From: Thelephora terrestris | Taxonomy: Eukaryota > Basidiomycota > Agaricomycetes > Thelephorales > Thelephoraceae | Reading direction: 5' to 3' | Length of the DNA stretch: 64,000 nt | NCBI GenBank assembly: GCA_015956445.1 | Contig: WIUZ02000010.1 | Span: forward strand, 1,240,001 to 1,304,000 | Shown: positions 43,332 through 54,961 of the stretch, one piece after another | Position numbering within the stretch: position 1 is the stretch's first letter | How the letters are laid out: the number at the start of each line of letters is the position of its first letter | Notes under the pieces: model-generated | Database searches by the model: none | What the model was told of the DNA's origin: nothing | What the model saw: the letters and a program-made list of their open reading frames with translations, nothing else | Program-made: the position numbers and the translations under genes

Positions 43332-46300
43332 GATCCCTCGATTTACAATCCTAAATCCTCTCCCACCGTTTGACCCTATTGGGGTGATCAGATCGACCGA
43401 ATCGGCCTATGAACGGAACGCACCTTCGGGTCCTACGTCCGGATTTAGCTCCGCACCAATGCCGAGGGGTCCTGCGGCGATGTGGGTAGGGATGAAAAAG
43501 CAAAGTTTTGAGAAGGCTGAAAAGATTTCTTGGATTTTTTGAACCACGGCATTGTTGTGTAGACGTTCGGGACGAAGTGTCTGCAGCGCCCGACCACGTG
43601 CCTTGGTGGATGTTGATGCGATTGGCTGAGCGCCACAGGATTCAGCCAGATTTGTTGGATGTCTTTTACGGAGCGAACGATACAAGATAAAGGTTTCTAA
43701 GTTCGCGACTCGAGCCAGTTCCGCATTTTCTGCATTCTTGGAGCGTATCCAGCCCGTGTGATTAGCCCCAGGTACACCAAACCCGGATCCGTGACAGGTA
43801 ATTACGGGGTTGCTGCAACTGTTCGTCCCATCCATCCCACAACGTATATTTCAATTCCGTTACCCGATAGCAACTATGATGACCTGGACGCGGGCTGCAG
43901 TGCGCCTATTTCAACCGGGTGAGGTTGTGATCAATTTCAAAAGAGCCAAAGCCAATTTAACGACTTCTTCGTGTTGGTGAACGTTGGTCGGGATTACGGC
44001 TCGAGTTTTACTGCACGGCGGGGACTAGAGAACATCCACGGTCAATGGTGTGGGCCAAACCTCGGAAATCGTCTGAGGGAGCACGAGCTGGTACAATTTC
44101 GGTGTTCACGCGACCATGACATGATCACGCATGAACGATAGGTTAGCATTTGATGATTGATCGGATTGGCGTAGTTGGTGGGATGAGAGCATAAATTACG
44201 AGACGAAGTCATGGTTTAGTAGGTAGAAGGCTTGGGTATAAGACCTTGAGAGCCGCCGATGGTCAGTGAATATTTCGCATGGGAGGTTGCGAGTTCTGGA
44301 AAAGTACATGCGGAAGGCTCCTATTCCGAGTAGATGACGCCTCAGATGCACCAAACTCCGGGTTGGTCCTACTATCGCATCGGGACGGCAGGCACTAGGT
44401 CATCGTGACGCGACGCGGTGTGACCAGTATCAAATCCCTGCATGACGATGGAATAACGGAGCGTTAAGTGGAGCGCAGGAGAAGGGAGGCCGACGTGGTC
44501 TTCGATCCCTGACGAAAACTCGGGAAATGGTGCAAGAACCATCGCAGATTAGTTTTGGCAGATCGTGGGGATTTTTGTGTCCCCAGCTTTGCAGCGTCCG
44601 ACGATCGAGTCTTTGACCAGCTCTTCGTTCCACATCATGAGAATCATCAACCTGACACAATCCGTGGAATGTTTGCTTTGTCCCGTTTTTCTCTAAGACT
44701 TAATGCTCGAGACACTGCCATTCATCTTTCTTCACCTCCTTGGATTAACCAGCAACCCTCCCGCCGAGTTCTAATTCCGACGCGACGGTGACCGCAACCT
44801 CGCGAAGAAACACGATGGAGAGTTGTACACCTTATTCTTCGTGTGTTTTATATCTCTCTTTGTGGTCGTGATACTGATTTAAATTTCCTACGGGAAAAGC
44901 CCGTCTGTTCTCCGCCGTCACATCCATTTTCACTGTCAATGATGAGACCCAGCTCCAGTCGTATTTCATCCAACCCAGCGACACCGTTTTTACGATTATC
45001 AGCAACATCTCTCGCGGACACCCCCAGCCGACCTCAATTTTGTCTTGTCCCAGTGAACTAGCTTCGATCCCACCATGCGTCCACGGTGGAGCTATGCTTT
45101 GCCATTTGGCCGTCTCCCTCCCTGCCGCGTTCATACTGTGTGAGCGGTCGCTCGCCGGCACCCGTAACTCCATGGTCGAGACACATGGATCTATCGTTGG
45201 CCGCCGTCACCGACACAGACGGCGCAGGAAGAACGACACGACCACCTTGCACTTTGACCTCGTCACGAAAGTTTTTCTGATGCCTCGAGCTGCATCCCTC
45301 CTCACCGGTCGTGCCCTCTGTTCAGTTGCCTGTTCACCGGTGACAACGTCGTCGCTGCAGTCGCTGTTGGTTCACCTTATCTGGTCCTTTCTTCTGTCTG
45401 ATCATTGTCCCCCCTGCGGCTCTATCCAACGACCGTCCATTCCAGACCCCACTGTCAGTCGCTTTGTGCGCCCCCGTTAATCAGTCCGTCCTATTTGTCT
45501 GTGTTCGTGGCATTCTTCTATCGTCTTTTCCATGTTGCACCGCGTCTGCATTTCCTTACCTATCTATGGCTCTCGCTGTGGTCTCCCCAACAACCTCCGG
45601 CCATGTATGCGGGATGATCTTTAACGCAAAACTCTGTCCACTGCCTGCGTCACCGTGACTTTCTGGTGGTAGATTGTCGCCGCCGTCTAGCCCAGCCCCT
45701 CTGTATTTCGGTAGTGAAGTGTACCCATCCCTGCCAGGAGCCTTTTGTACGTAGTGATAGAGAACAGACAAACGACCACAAACACGTGCAACTGATGAAT
45801 ACATGGCCTTGAACCAAGATCTGCAGGCGCGTTCCCCTGATTCCAACCAAACAATCGCGACGCGTTTGTCACGCGCCGTCACGTTGATGATGAGTCGGCC
45901 CAGCACGGCCCGGGCCGTCGGCTAGAGTGTTCGCTTGATGTCGACAGATTTGCTTTCGTGCTTTTCACTCAGGTGGTCACCTCCGCTCAGTCCTGCCAGC
46001 AGACAACGTTTTCCAATTGACCACCAGCTCGGCACCACCTCAGGGTCGGCTCCAAGTACACCGAAGGGGCTGGCATCCTTCGTTCTCATCTAAGTCTCGT
46101 ACTAAGGCGCTCGACCTCGACATGTCCGGTTGGCGCCGTCTACCCATGACCGTGGTTCCTTCTGCAGGACATCCAGTGCTGAAACACACCGGCGCATTCG
46201 CCCTGCTGGCCGTCGTATAGCATAGGAACCTGAGTAATCGAGGATTTCCTCAGACCCTGATACCTCCTGAGACCAGGCGAATGCGTGCTCTGAAGGCAAC

Positions 46301-46960
46301 CAGAAAGTTAGCTTAGGTTACGATCAGAACAGCAGCTGTATCTGGTTCCATTGTGACCGTTCTCGTTTCTCGGAATAGGTGGCTTGACAGTGGCTGGGCT
46401 AGGTTTGCCAACGAGGGGGGACTTGTCCGTGATCCTTCATGGGAGCAGAGACTCAATGAAGAGAAGTCGAAGGCCGTCGTTGTCCTACTACGGAAGGTTC
46501 ACCCTCTGCGTGGCTACGGGATCTCATCTTGGGGAAACTGACCAGTGTTCACGGGGGATTTTGAGGCGACGGTTAAAAGTGGTCCGCCATGTCTGATAAT
46601 GAATGACTTCCCCGAAGTGGCTGTACGTGTTGAATTGCCAGAAGGTGGAGGGGACGACGACGACGAAGCTGTGGTCTCGGAGTGGCACGAGTCCTTAGCG
46701 CGTTAGTGTACAGTTGTTTTAGGATGAAATACAACCTATGTTACGACGATTCGAATAGTGTACATATCTCAGCCTCTGTCTACCCGCAAGGAGAGCGAAT
46801 CTGGCCCGTCAGAACTGCCACGGTATTCCGTTCGTCCTACGCGATGTGTCGACAAGCTCAGCAAATGATATGGTACAATTGACATTGACTTCACCGTTGT
46901 CTACCGAGCAGATTGACAAAAGAAAAGATTTTATGCTATTAGAGATATTCGACTGTATTC
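43332..46960. other. 3.6-kb stretch with no recognised gene
   Basis: Many short ORFs on both strands but none with a domain or a convincing intron pattern. Part of 45840-45960 is repeated at 50806-50900 (CGCGACGCG..GTCACGCGCC, then GATGAGTCGGCC). About 46050-46130 is repeated at 49755-49835 (CACCGAAGGGGCTGGCAT). These are edges of local duplications linked to the small gene pair below. Confidence 0.45.
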
Positions 46961-47020
46961 TGAATTGTCGTCACAACGACTCCACTTAAAAGCCGACACT
47001 GTGACGGAGTCGTTGGTTTT

Positions 47021-47680
47021 TTATCGTATCGTAAACTTGAAGGGTGACTTACTTGGAAGGAGATATTCGTCTTGTGCTTTCTCATCGATATCAACATCAA
47101 GGTACCACTTTGGCTTAGTGTCGTCTGGAAGGCTGAAAACCTCCTTGATAGTGCGAAGAGCCACGTCCACCTTGTCCGCGGGGATCCCCAAAGCATAGTT
47201 TGTTGATATCTCCAGCATCACGTCCGCTTCTTTCGAGTGAATATACTCGCAATAAATCACACGTGGTGATTCAAGGCCACATAAGTTGTTGAGAAGAGCC
47301 ACCACCCGAGTGCGTAACTTGTAAAAAGTGTATGGGTCGGAATATTCTTCCGGGTCACCTAGGTTATTCTCGAGGGCCACCCGACGAAACTCTTCAAACG
47401 GTTCGGGAATCGCGAATCCGAACCTAAGTGTGGGAGGGCAGTGGTCGAGTTTAGGGATGGGTTCATATGGCGCAGGAAGTTTTTCGAAAGGCTCGTTCTC
47501 GAACATGTATGAGACACGTAAGACCTAGTAGTATGTCAGGCGCGCCACATTACAGACGTGCAGAAGAACAGACCTCGTTGAATTTGAGGTACCGTTTCCA
47601 CTCATCCTCCAGAACGCAACGGCCAGACTTGAGCCTCCTAATCTGAGCCCCGTCTTTGGTGAATGTCTTGGCTGACATGG
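47021..47680 (-). CDS. Small unknown protein, tandem copy 1
   Basis: ATG 47680, exon 1 to 47574 (MSAKTFTKDGAQIRRLKSGR), a 49-bp intron, and exon 2 from 47524 (PFEKLPAPYEPIPKLDHCPP; VIYCEYIHSKEADVMLEIST). The frame reads to a stop near 47021, although a GTAAGT near 47053 may lead to a slightly different C-terminus. About 185-195 residues, no signal peptide or known domain. It is divergent from the gene at 47972, sharing a 290-bp intergenic region with a TTTAAATA box near 47752. Copy 2 keeps the same exon layout, so this is a real gene family. Confidence 0.65.
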
Positions 47681-47971
47681 GAATGGGAAGGAAACGAGAT
47701 GGGTCGAAAGGTAACGCCGGTTATATGATCGATTGTTGGCGTCGGAAGTGGGTTTAAATAGGACCCAACACCTGGCCATTGTTGTCCTCGCACGGGCGCA
47801 CGGGTGATCCACGGTTGCGTGGATTGATTATCAAAATCTGGTCCATGGATTGATTATCGCGAACCATGATTCAAGTGCTTTTAAATGGGACCATGCTGGC
47901 CCAAATTTCGTCTTCCCTACTTAAAGGCGACCCACCCTTGGCAAATTGTGTGCGTCCGTGTAACGTTCTCC

Positions 47972-49403
47972 ATGACTGACCCAATCCCCCCATTCGAGGA
48001 TCCCGAGGTACGGTACTTCTGCTCCTCACCTACATTTCTGGAGCTGACTAGTTGTGTTCAGCTTTTGTGCCTCAGCGTTCCTGCGCTTCGCCGCTATTGG
48101 GCTCACCTACTTCAAGACTGCATCGAGAAGCATGCGCAAGAACATCCTTTATATGCACTCTTTTCCTCTATCTTGTCAACATTGTCCAAGTCCATCAGTG
48201 TCCCCGGTTGTCAAGTCTCACCTATGGGTGTTGATGGGTCCATCGTTTTTTCCTACCCTCAGTGCCGTCTTGTCGATAAGAATGCGGTTGGGGATTCAGA
48301 TGATGAATCGATGTCCATTTACCCAGATTTTGGCCTTCTGCACCTGATGACAGAGCAGTCACCGAATGGAAAAACCAAGGTGGAACGGGTGAAGTTATTG
48401 ATTGAGGTAAAGAGGTTATATGTCCCAGGAAAGGGTGAGAAGCTTCAATCAGGTTGAAGATTCTTTTGTAACTGATGTTTTCTTCCAGGGTGTTTGTGGG
48501 CTGATGAAGCCAACCGCCCTGCGGCTCTTCAAAAGAGCATTAAAAGGACCATCCGACAATTACTTTTACAAGCATACTCTACATTCAGCGTCTACAACCA
48601 GCCTGATGTCTTTATCATGCTCATAACTGGGGCATATTTCACACTGTTCAAGTTCGTGCGCCCAGATTTTTTTGAGCCACTCCCTCAAGCACCCGAGGCC
48701 TCCAACAAAAAGCGCAAGTTAGAGGCTGAAGAAGCTATCACTGGGAAATCTAGGTCTCGACCAGCCAGAGAAATCGGAGATTACCAGCTGATCGATTTAG
48801 TCCCTCTTGAAAATCTGGAAGTGGTTTACCATGACGCGCCTGTCTTTGAAGATATCGAAGCTTCGGATCTTGGACTCCATCTCAGCGACGCATTTCGTCA
48901 AGCCCTTCGCGAGCGGCTGGATGACGTCGCATTTCAACCCTGCTCGCTGTTTAATCTACACACCGCACAGTATACGCCTACGAACGTTCGCATGGTACGT
49001 TTGACTGAACCATATGCCATGTAATGCTCACAAACCCACTCAGATGTCAGTCAAGGATACGATCTCCCAGTGGTATTCAAGGGCGAGGGGGCAAGGACCC
49101 CCGAAGACCCCAAAACGGCCGCTTAACCCATACTTCGACAGTCCCATTGACGGCGAAGAGACATTTCTCTCTCCAGAATACAGGGGAAGGGTTCGAGCAT
49201 CAGGAGTTGGCCACAGGGAGTCTCTGCCAAGGAAATCCAAGGACGTTACGAATTCCCTCAGAGATCTCAACGTGTTTGGAGGTGGTGAAGATTTGGGAAA
49301 GTGGGGACTTGGTGCTGTAGGGGACGCAGGAGGTGCCTACGAGGAACTGTGTGAAGATTCTGATGGAGAAGGAGAGAGCGAGCTCATCAGCCTTCAAGGG
49401 TGA
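47972..49403 (+). CDS. Protein with PD-(D/E)XK nuclease-like core
   Basis: Three exons: 47972-48434, 48489-48994, 49044-49403, with introns GTGAGA..CCAG and GTACGT..TCAG; about 442 residues. Near residue 120 the segment IYPDFGLLHL is followed, after a charged loop, by KLLIEVKRL. This is the D...ExK pattern of the PD-(D/E)XK fold, and the helical segment after it (LQKSIKRTIRQLLLQAYSTF) fits too. The C-terminal third is disordered and polar (KTPKRPLNPYFDSP). No exact family can be named. Candidate roles are DNA processing or a degenerate nuclease domain; confidence in the fold is moderate. It sits between the two copies of the small gene. Confidence 0.6.
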
Positions 49404-49930
49404 AGTTGACTCTGGTGTCTTCGCGAGTTCAAACACTGATAAAGCACGAAGCACCCGTCACGCGCAGTTTTGGGGGTGGCCCAGCACATCGTTTGTGTTG
49501 ACTTATATAATCACCGAGATGCTCATTTCGAGTGAGATGTACGTCTTAAAATGAAAGTATCTAAGTCGGAAATTTTCTTGGATTGGTATTTCACCGAGTC
49601 GAAAATGGATCGCAGCCGTCGGCACAGGCCAGTGATGTTGCGAGAGATCTGCTGCTCAGTCACAACGTTAACGTGCAACCCCTCAAGCTACTACAGGCAC
49701 ACAACCTTCTGTACTGGCCACTAACTCGGCGCAGCGTCCTCCAGGATCAGAGTTTCAGGTCCACCGAAGGGGCTGGCATCTTTCGTTCTCGTCTAACTCT
49801 CGTTCTAATATAAGGCGCTCGACTTCAACGTGTTTGAGGATTTTATGCAGTGAGAGATATTCGACTGTATTCTGAATCATCGTCACAACCACAACTACTC
49901 CAATTAAAAGCCGACACTGTGACAGAGTAG

Positions 49931-50600
49931 TTAGGTTTTCATCATACCAATCGTCAACTTTAATGAAGGCTTACTTGGGAGGAGATATTCGTCTCGTGCT
50001 TTCTCGTCGATACCAACATCAAGGTACCACTTTGGCTTGGTGTCGTCTGGAAGGCTGAAAACCTCCTTGATAGTGCGAAGTGCCACGTCCACCTTGTCCC
50101 CGGGGATCCCCAAAGCGTAGTTCGTTGATATCTCCAGCACCACCTGCGCTTCTTTCGAATAAATATACTCGCAATAAATCACACGTGGTGGTTCAAGGCC
50201 ACATAGTTTGTTGAGGAGAGCCTCCACCCGAGTGAGTAGCAAGTAAAAAGCGTATGGCTTGAGAAACTCTTCGGGTTCAGCTAGGTTATTCTCGAGGGCC
50301 ACCCGACGAAACACAACAAACGGTTCGGAAATCCCGAATCCGAACCTAAGTGTGGGAGGGCAGTGGTCGAGTTTGGGGATGGGTTCGTATGGCGTAGGAA
50401 GTTTTTCGAAAGGCTCGTTCTTGAACATGTATGAGACATGTAGGACCTAGCCCTATGTCAGGCACACCACAATCAGGACGTGCAGAAGAACAGACCTCGT
50501 TGAATTTGAGGTACCGTTTCCACTCATCCTCCAGAACGCAACGGCCAGACTTGAGCCTCCTGACCTGGACCCCATCTTTAGTGAATACCTTGGCTGACAT
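49931..50600 (-). CDS. Small unknown protein, tandem copy 2
   Basis: Homologue of 47021-47680 in the same orientation: ATG 50600 (MSAKVFTKDGVQVRRLKSGR), a short intron, then an exon with PFEKLPTPYEPIPKLDHCPP and VIYCEYIYSKEAQVVLEIST. Similarity extends about 150 bases beyond the 3' end and a little upstream, so the duplicated unit is larger than the gene. Differences are spread evenly and no frame is lost through the shared part. Confidence 0.62.
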
Positions 50601-51276
50601 GGGAATGGGGAAGGGAACGAGATGGGTCGAAGGGTAACGCCGGTTGAACTTTCGCCAGGCTCACGCCTTCTGGTCTGAACCCCGCCTCCAACAAGAACCT
50701 TTGCTTTAGCGTGAATTTCTTTTGTTGGGAGAGAGTGAAGGATGAGTCGACGACACAAGGGGGAACGTCGACGCGAAACTCAAGTTTACACTGTAATGTT
50801 CAATGAATCGCGACGCGTGGGTCACGCGCCGTGTTTATGATGAGTCGGCCCCAGCACGGCCCGGGCGGTCGGCTGTCAGGCTGACTCTGTGTTCACTCGA
50901 TGTCGACAGATTTCACTCACACGCTGCGAGATGTGCTGAGCTTTGTGGGCTGCCGCAGCCGGTAGTCGAAAGTGCCCTGTTCTCCTCCCACAAACTGGGA
51001 AAGCTACTGGATCAGGATATGACCGAGGAGGAACTGAAGAGGCAGAAGCAATCGGAAGAACGTTTTTGGCGTGGAACTTGGACGATGAGACGGCGATGGA
51101 CCGGCCCCAAAGGGGTTATTGCTATAAATTTTGGGCGTAATCAAGATCAAATCAAGATAGACGAAAGGCACGACAGTGGTACAGTCACAGTTGATAAATG
51201 GAAATCAAAAAGTAAAAGTCTTTGCAAGAACGAAGAACGGACATTTAATCGGACTGGGGATTGGATACCTGGATAC
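50601..51276. other. Spacer with duplicated repeat pieces
   Basis: It contains the 50806-50900 piece shared with 45840-45960 and a piece (GAGATGTGCTGAGCTTTGTG) similar to 54750-54775 upstream of the second P450 unit. The plus-strand ORF at 50803-51375 runs antisense into the P450 and is not considered a gene. Confidence 0.4.
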
Positions 51277-53619
51277 CTAAGCCCGTGGGCTCGTGAGGAC
51301 CGGGAGCTCTCCCCTCTGTATGGTGAGATAATCGCGCCAATCCGCTTCCCATGTCTCCTTGTACCCAGGCGCTAATTTGAGGTCGAGGTCCCGGACGAGA
51401 TACGCAGTGGTCATGCGAAGTTCTGTCATTGACATTGTCAGAAAGGCTTGATCTTTCGATTTACCGCTTTAGAACCTCACCGAGCAACGCGAGCGGTTTC
51501 CCCACACAAGCACCCGGGCCTAAATCGAAAATTCGCGGGTTGAGTTCACCTCGTGCCAATACTCGCGACTTCCCACAAATGAACATACCAAAGGAAAAGG
51601 GCACGAACGCCGACGTTTCATGAACGAATTCTCCTTCTGGTACCGGACATTGTATTAAGCCTTTCGCCACGAGCCAGCGGTCGGGCCAAAAAGTGTTTGG
51701 GAAAGGAGAGAAGTTCTTCGGGTCGCGATGGATGCCGAGGAAGTTGACGGATGCTGCGGTCCCTTCCGGGATGTAGCTGAGCCGAGTCAAAGACGCGGCA
51801 TCAGTTCTGAGTGAAAGCGAAAGGTTTTGTTTCTACGTACTAGGGACCCAGCATCTTTCCAAGGGAAGGGTCAGGGTGCAGGGCGGACCTGTTGGATCCG
51901 CTCGGGACGGGTGGCGAGAGCCGCATAGCTTCATTGATGCACGCATCCAGATAATGCATCTCACCGAAATGCTCTACAGTGATTTCTTCCCCGCGTGAGT
52001 AGAACCTGTCGATTTCGGCTCGTAGGCGTTCGAATTTCTCCTGATCCCGTAGCAGGTAGAAGAACAGAGAGGAGAGAACTGTAGCGGTCGTCTCGGATCC
52101 TGATGGGGAATTTGAGCGACACTGTAGATTCGTGCACGGTGTCCAGGTTGTGTCGTCACTGACCTGCGATGATAACCAGAGAGGAATCTGAGAGCACGAC
52201 CGGAGCGGGGATCGGTTGTTTCTCGATGCCCTCTTCGTCGGCCTGACGGAAGTACACGTCAGGAGTGTCAATTATCACGAGTGATCGTAGCTAGAAGCTC
52301 CTCACAAGGTGGTAGAATAAATCTTTTTTCTTAGATCCTTCGTTTTGACGATGGATGAGTTTTGCCCTAGTGAAAGCCCAGAAACGTTTAAGGGTTGTAG
52401 TAGCTCCAGGGATAGCCTTTAAGTATCTGCCGGCCCATGGTATTTGGCCCATCAAGGTCGCGGCCCTGCCGGTCTATTGCATTAGAAAGGATCGCCGATA
52501 CGAAGAGTGGGGATTCACCTCATCCCGGCGTCCAATATGTGCGAAAGGTCCTCGGTATCGCCCTTACTAATCATGGTTGACCCACCACCCAGGCTAAACG
52601 ACGGACAAGCTATCGGCGACAAATCGAGCGAAGGAAGCCAAGAATCACTCACCCTATATCTGTCATAACGTCGAAGCTGATTTACAAGAGATCAACGCGG
52701 AGGGAAACCGCACAGAAAGGGACGGAACTGACGTGTAGTAACCGAACATCGCACTGAGGTCCACTTGACCGCGCTGGGCGAGCACCTCTGTTAACTCCAA
52801 GACTCTCTTGTGCACCATCGGCTCGTACTCCCTCATTGCGGCAGGGTTGAATCCTCGATTCCACGTTCGACGACGTTTCGCGTGCGTGGGACCGTCGCGC
52901 ACTCCGATCAACGGAGGTATAGGGGCATGCATTGTCCTGCCCAACCAGTCTAACCATACCGGTGTAAACGAATGGCTCGCGTGGCGTCCCGAGACTCACA
53001 AGCGCTCTTTCCCCAGCCAGTGGTGCCCATCAGAGGTAGGATCGCAGCATGGTCACGGATGATCACCTCGTTGGGGCCTTTCACGCACAGTTAGCACGAC
53101 TACGCAAGTGGGAGAGGAGAATACTTCACCAGTGCGTATGATGTCTCCGTATTTCTCGTGCAGGTGTGCATAGTATTCGTGCGTTTTCCCGGTCCAGACA
53201 ATATAGAACTATGTGCGTCTGTTAACCTCTTCGATGACGTGTTGAAGACAGAAAGATGCACTTACTATCCATAGCTTAGATAGTTTAGCCGCAAATGGTC
53301 CCGGATACTTGGCCAACGGGTGGAAAGGGGAGACACGATAGGCAGTGATTGATCCGATCAGCGTGGTGAAGTATGTTATGAAGGTCCCCAAGATTTTCCA
53401 AGTCGGGCTGAGGACGGATGCGCAGTCCTGTCCTACACACACGTTTAGGAGCGACAAGAGACTTGGGACACCGAGAAGTATCGAGAGCGCGTGCGTTGGT
53501 GACTGGGGCTCGTATCGTTTGAAGTATAGGTGTGTGAGCTTTCAGGAGCTGAGTTCCAACGGCAACGAAGAACGGTATACGCTGCCACTCACCAGCGCTG
53601 AGGAGACGATGAAAACCAT
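51277..53619 (-). CDS. Cytochrome P450 monooxygenase, tandem copy 1
   Basis: ATG 53619 (MVFIVSSAL, first exon), stop near 51277, about nine or more short GT-AG introns. The N-terminal part is hydrophobic with SPFHPLAKYPGPF, typical of a membrane-anchored fungal P450. Further along: KYGDIIRTG then PNEVIIRDHAAI; RRRTWNRGFNPAA; I-helix IIAGSETTATV; K-helix EAMR; FWPDRW; and the heme loop FSFGPGACVGK across an intron. All signature parts read open when spliced. It would oxidise small molecules with electrons from a reductase at the ER; the substrate is unknown. The loop has G where many P450s have R, a variant common in fungal families. Confidence 0.85.
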
Positions 53620-54961
53620 TGGATCGACGGAGACCTCTCTGGGAGGGTCGAGATTTCTCATCGTCGAAAGTCGTGAGCACGAGAGCGAGACGATGGAAGA
53701 GAAACTGGGTGGGTGGGTGGAAGCACCAAGATATAGAGCTCGGCGGCCGTGATTATCAGACCTGGACGTTGGACTTTGAATTGGCCTCGGTCCGTAGGAT
53801 GATTCAGCTTCTCTGGTCCCGTGGGGTGCTTAGTGGGTCTCAAGCGAACGCGGGCGCAGTTTTGAAGCCCGGGGTCCTCGTCGTGAGCGTGCAGGGAACA
53901 TGAGGCCCGAAGAAGTTCGTGATCGATTCAGTAAGATTTGCCGAGCCCGAGGTGTTATCGGATACAATATCGGCTAAGTGTAGCTTCCCTTGCACGTCAT
54001 TGTGCACCCTCTGTTCTCGCCACAAGTCCGCGGGGATATTGATGATCCTTACCTTGCGGAAGTTCAGGATTGACAGCGAGTTGTGAAGGTAAGAAGAAAC
54101 CAACGCTGCGCCACGCGATTTTTTCATCGCTCGTCGATACTCAGGAGGGTTTGGCTCGAGTTTTCCATTGGAACGCCACCAAATCGACTCCGCGGAGCTG
54201 GTCAGCGTGCTAGAGCTAAATATCGAGTCCGGGAAGATCATCCCCCTGGCGCGATCGAAAGGGGGGGGGGGTCTTCAAGGTTTTGTTCGATCAACAGTCG
54301 GTCGTTGAACTTAGAGCTCCCTCAGGAACGACCTGCACCGGACACTCGCTGATAATTAATGACATTCTAGATGCGCTCGGGAAAGGATTCTTGCCGTAAT
54401 CGCTCCGCTCTGTTCCCATTCTCCCTGCTGTTTCGTGACTCGCGATCGCACTTGCTCTAGCACCCCGCTGGTTCCATCATACACCGAGTGCTTCGCTAAC
54501 TGCAGACGGTGCTGGACTTTTTTGTGGCCTCATCGAATATACCATAAATCGTGGTTTCGGTAAGATGTCGGCCGCAGTGCGCGTATACCAGGTTACTGCT
54601 CAGGAAATTCCCAGGCCTTCCGAATAGGCAGGTCGTGTTTTCTTTGCTCTCTATAGGAAAGCCTCTTGCCTCTGTCTTCGGCATGGGCCTCCCGGTCGGC
54701 GGCCGACCAGGGGGTATTGAAGGGTTTGACCAATCGTTTCAATCCCACGAGATGCGCTGAACTCTGTGGGCTCTCTCACGCGGTGTTTCGGAGCCAAAAA
54801 AGTCAGGTGAGAGCAAATCTTTGAGGGGAATGAAAGCGCAGTTGGTGGTGGTACAGTTTCATATAATAAATACAAGAGCAAGGCACATGACTTTTTCGAG
54901 AACTGAGAAACCACCGCCGTCTAGGTACGGTTTGAAGTCTGAATATTAAATATAAAAAATC
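53620..54961. other. Spacer between the P450 copies
   Basis: About 53820-54020 is repeated after the second P450 (57490-57720), so the duplication unit includes upstream DNA. A run of G (GGGGGGGGGG) lies near 54260. Several ORFs, including 53840-54241 minus, lack any recognisable domain. Confidence 0.4.

Noticed and set aside
45040-45480. 146-residue plus-strand ORF
   Set aside because: No domain, no homologous copy, low-complexity composition and no intron pattern.
50803-51375. 190-residue plus-strand ORF
   Set aside because: Starts in a duplicated spacer repeat and runs antisense into the 3' exon of a P450.
53840-54241. 133-residue minus-strand ORF upstream of the first P450
   Set aside because: Its counterpart upstream of the second P450 is not open in the same way, and no domain is seen.
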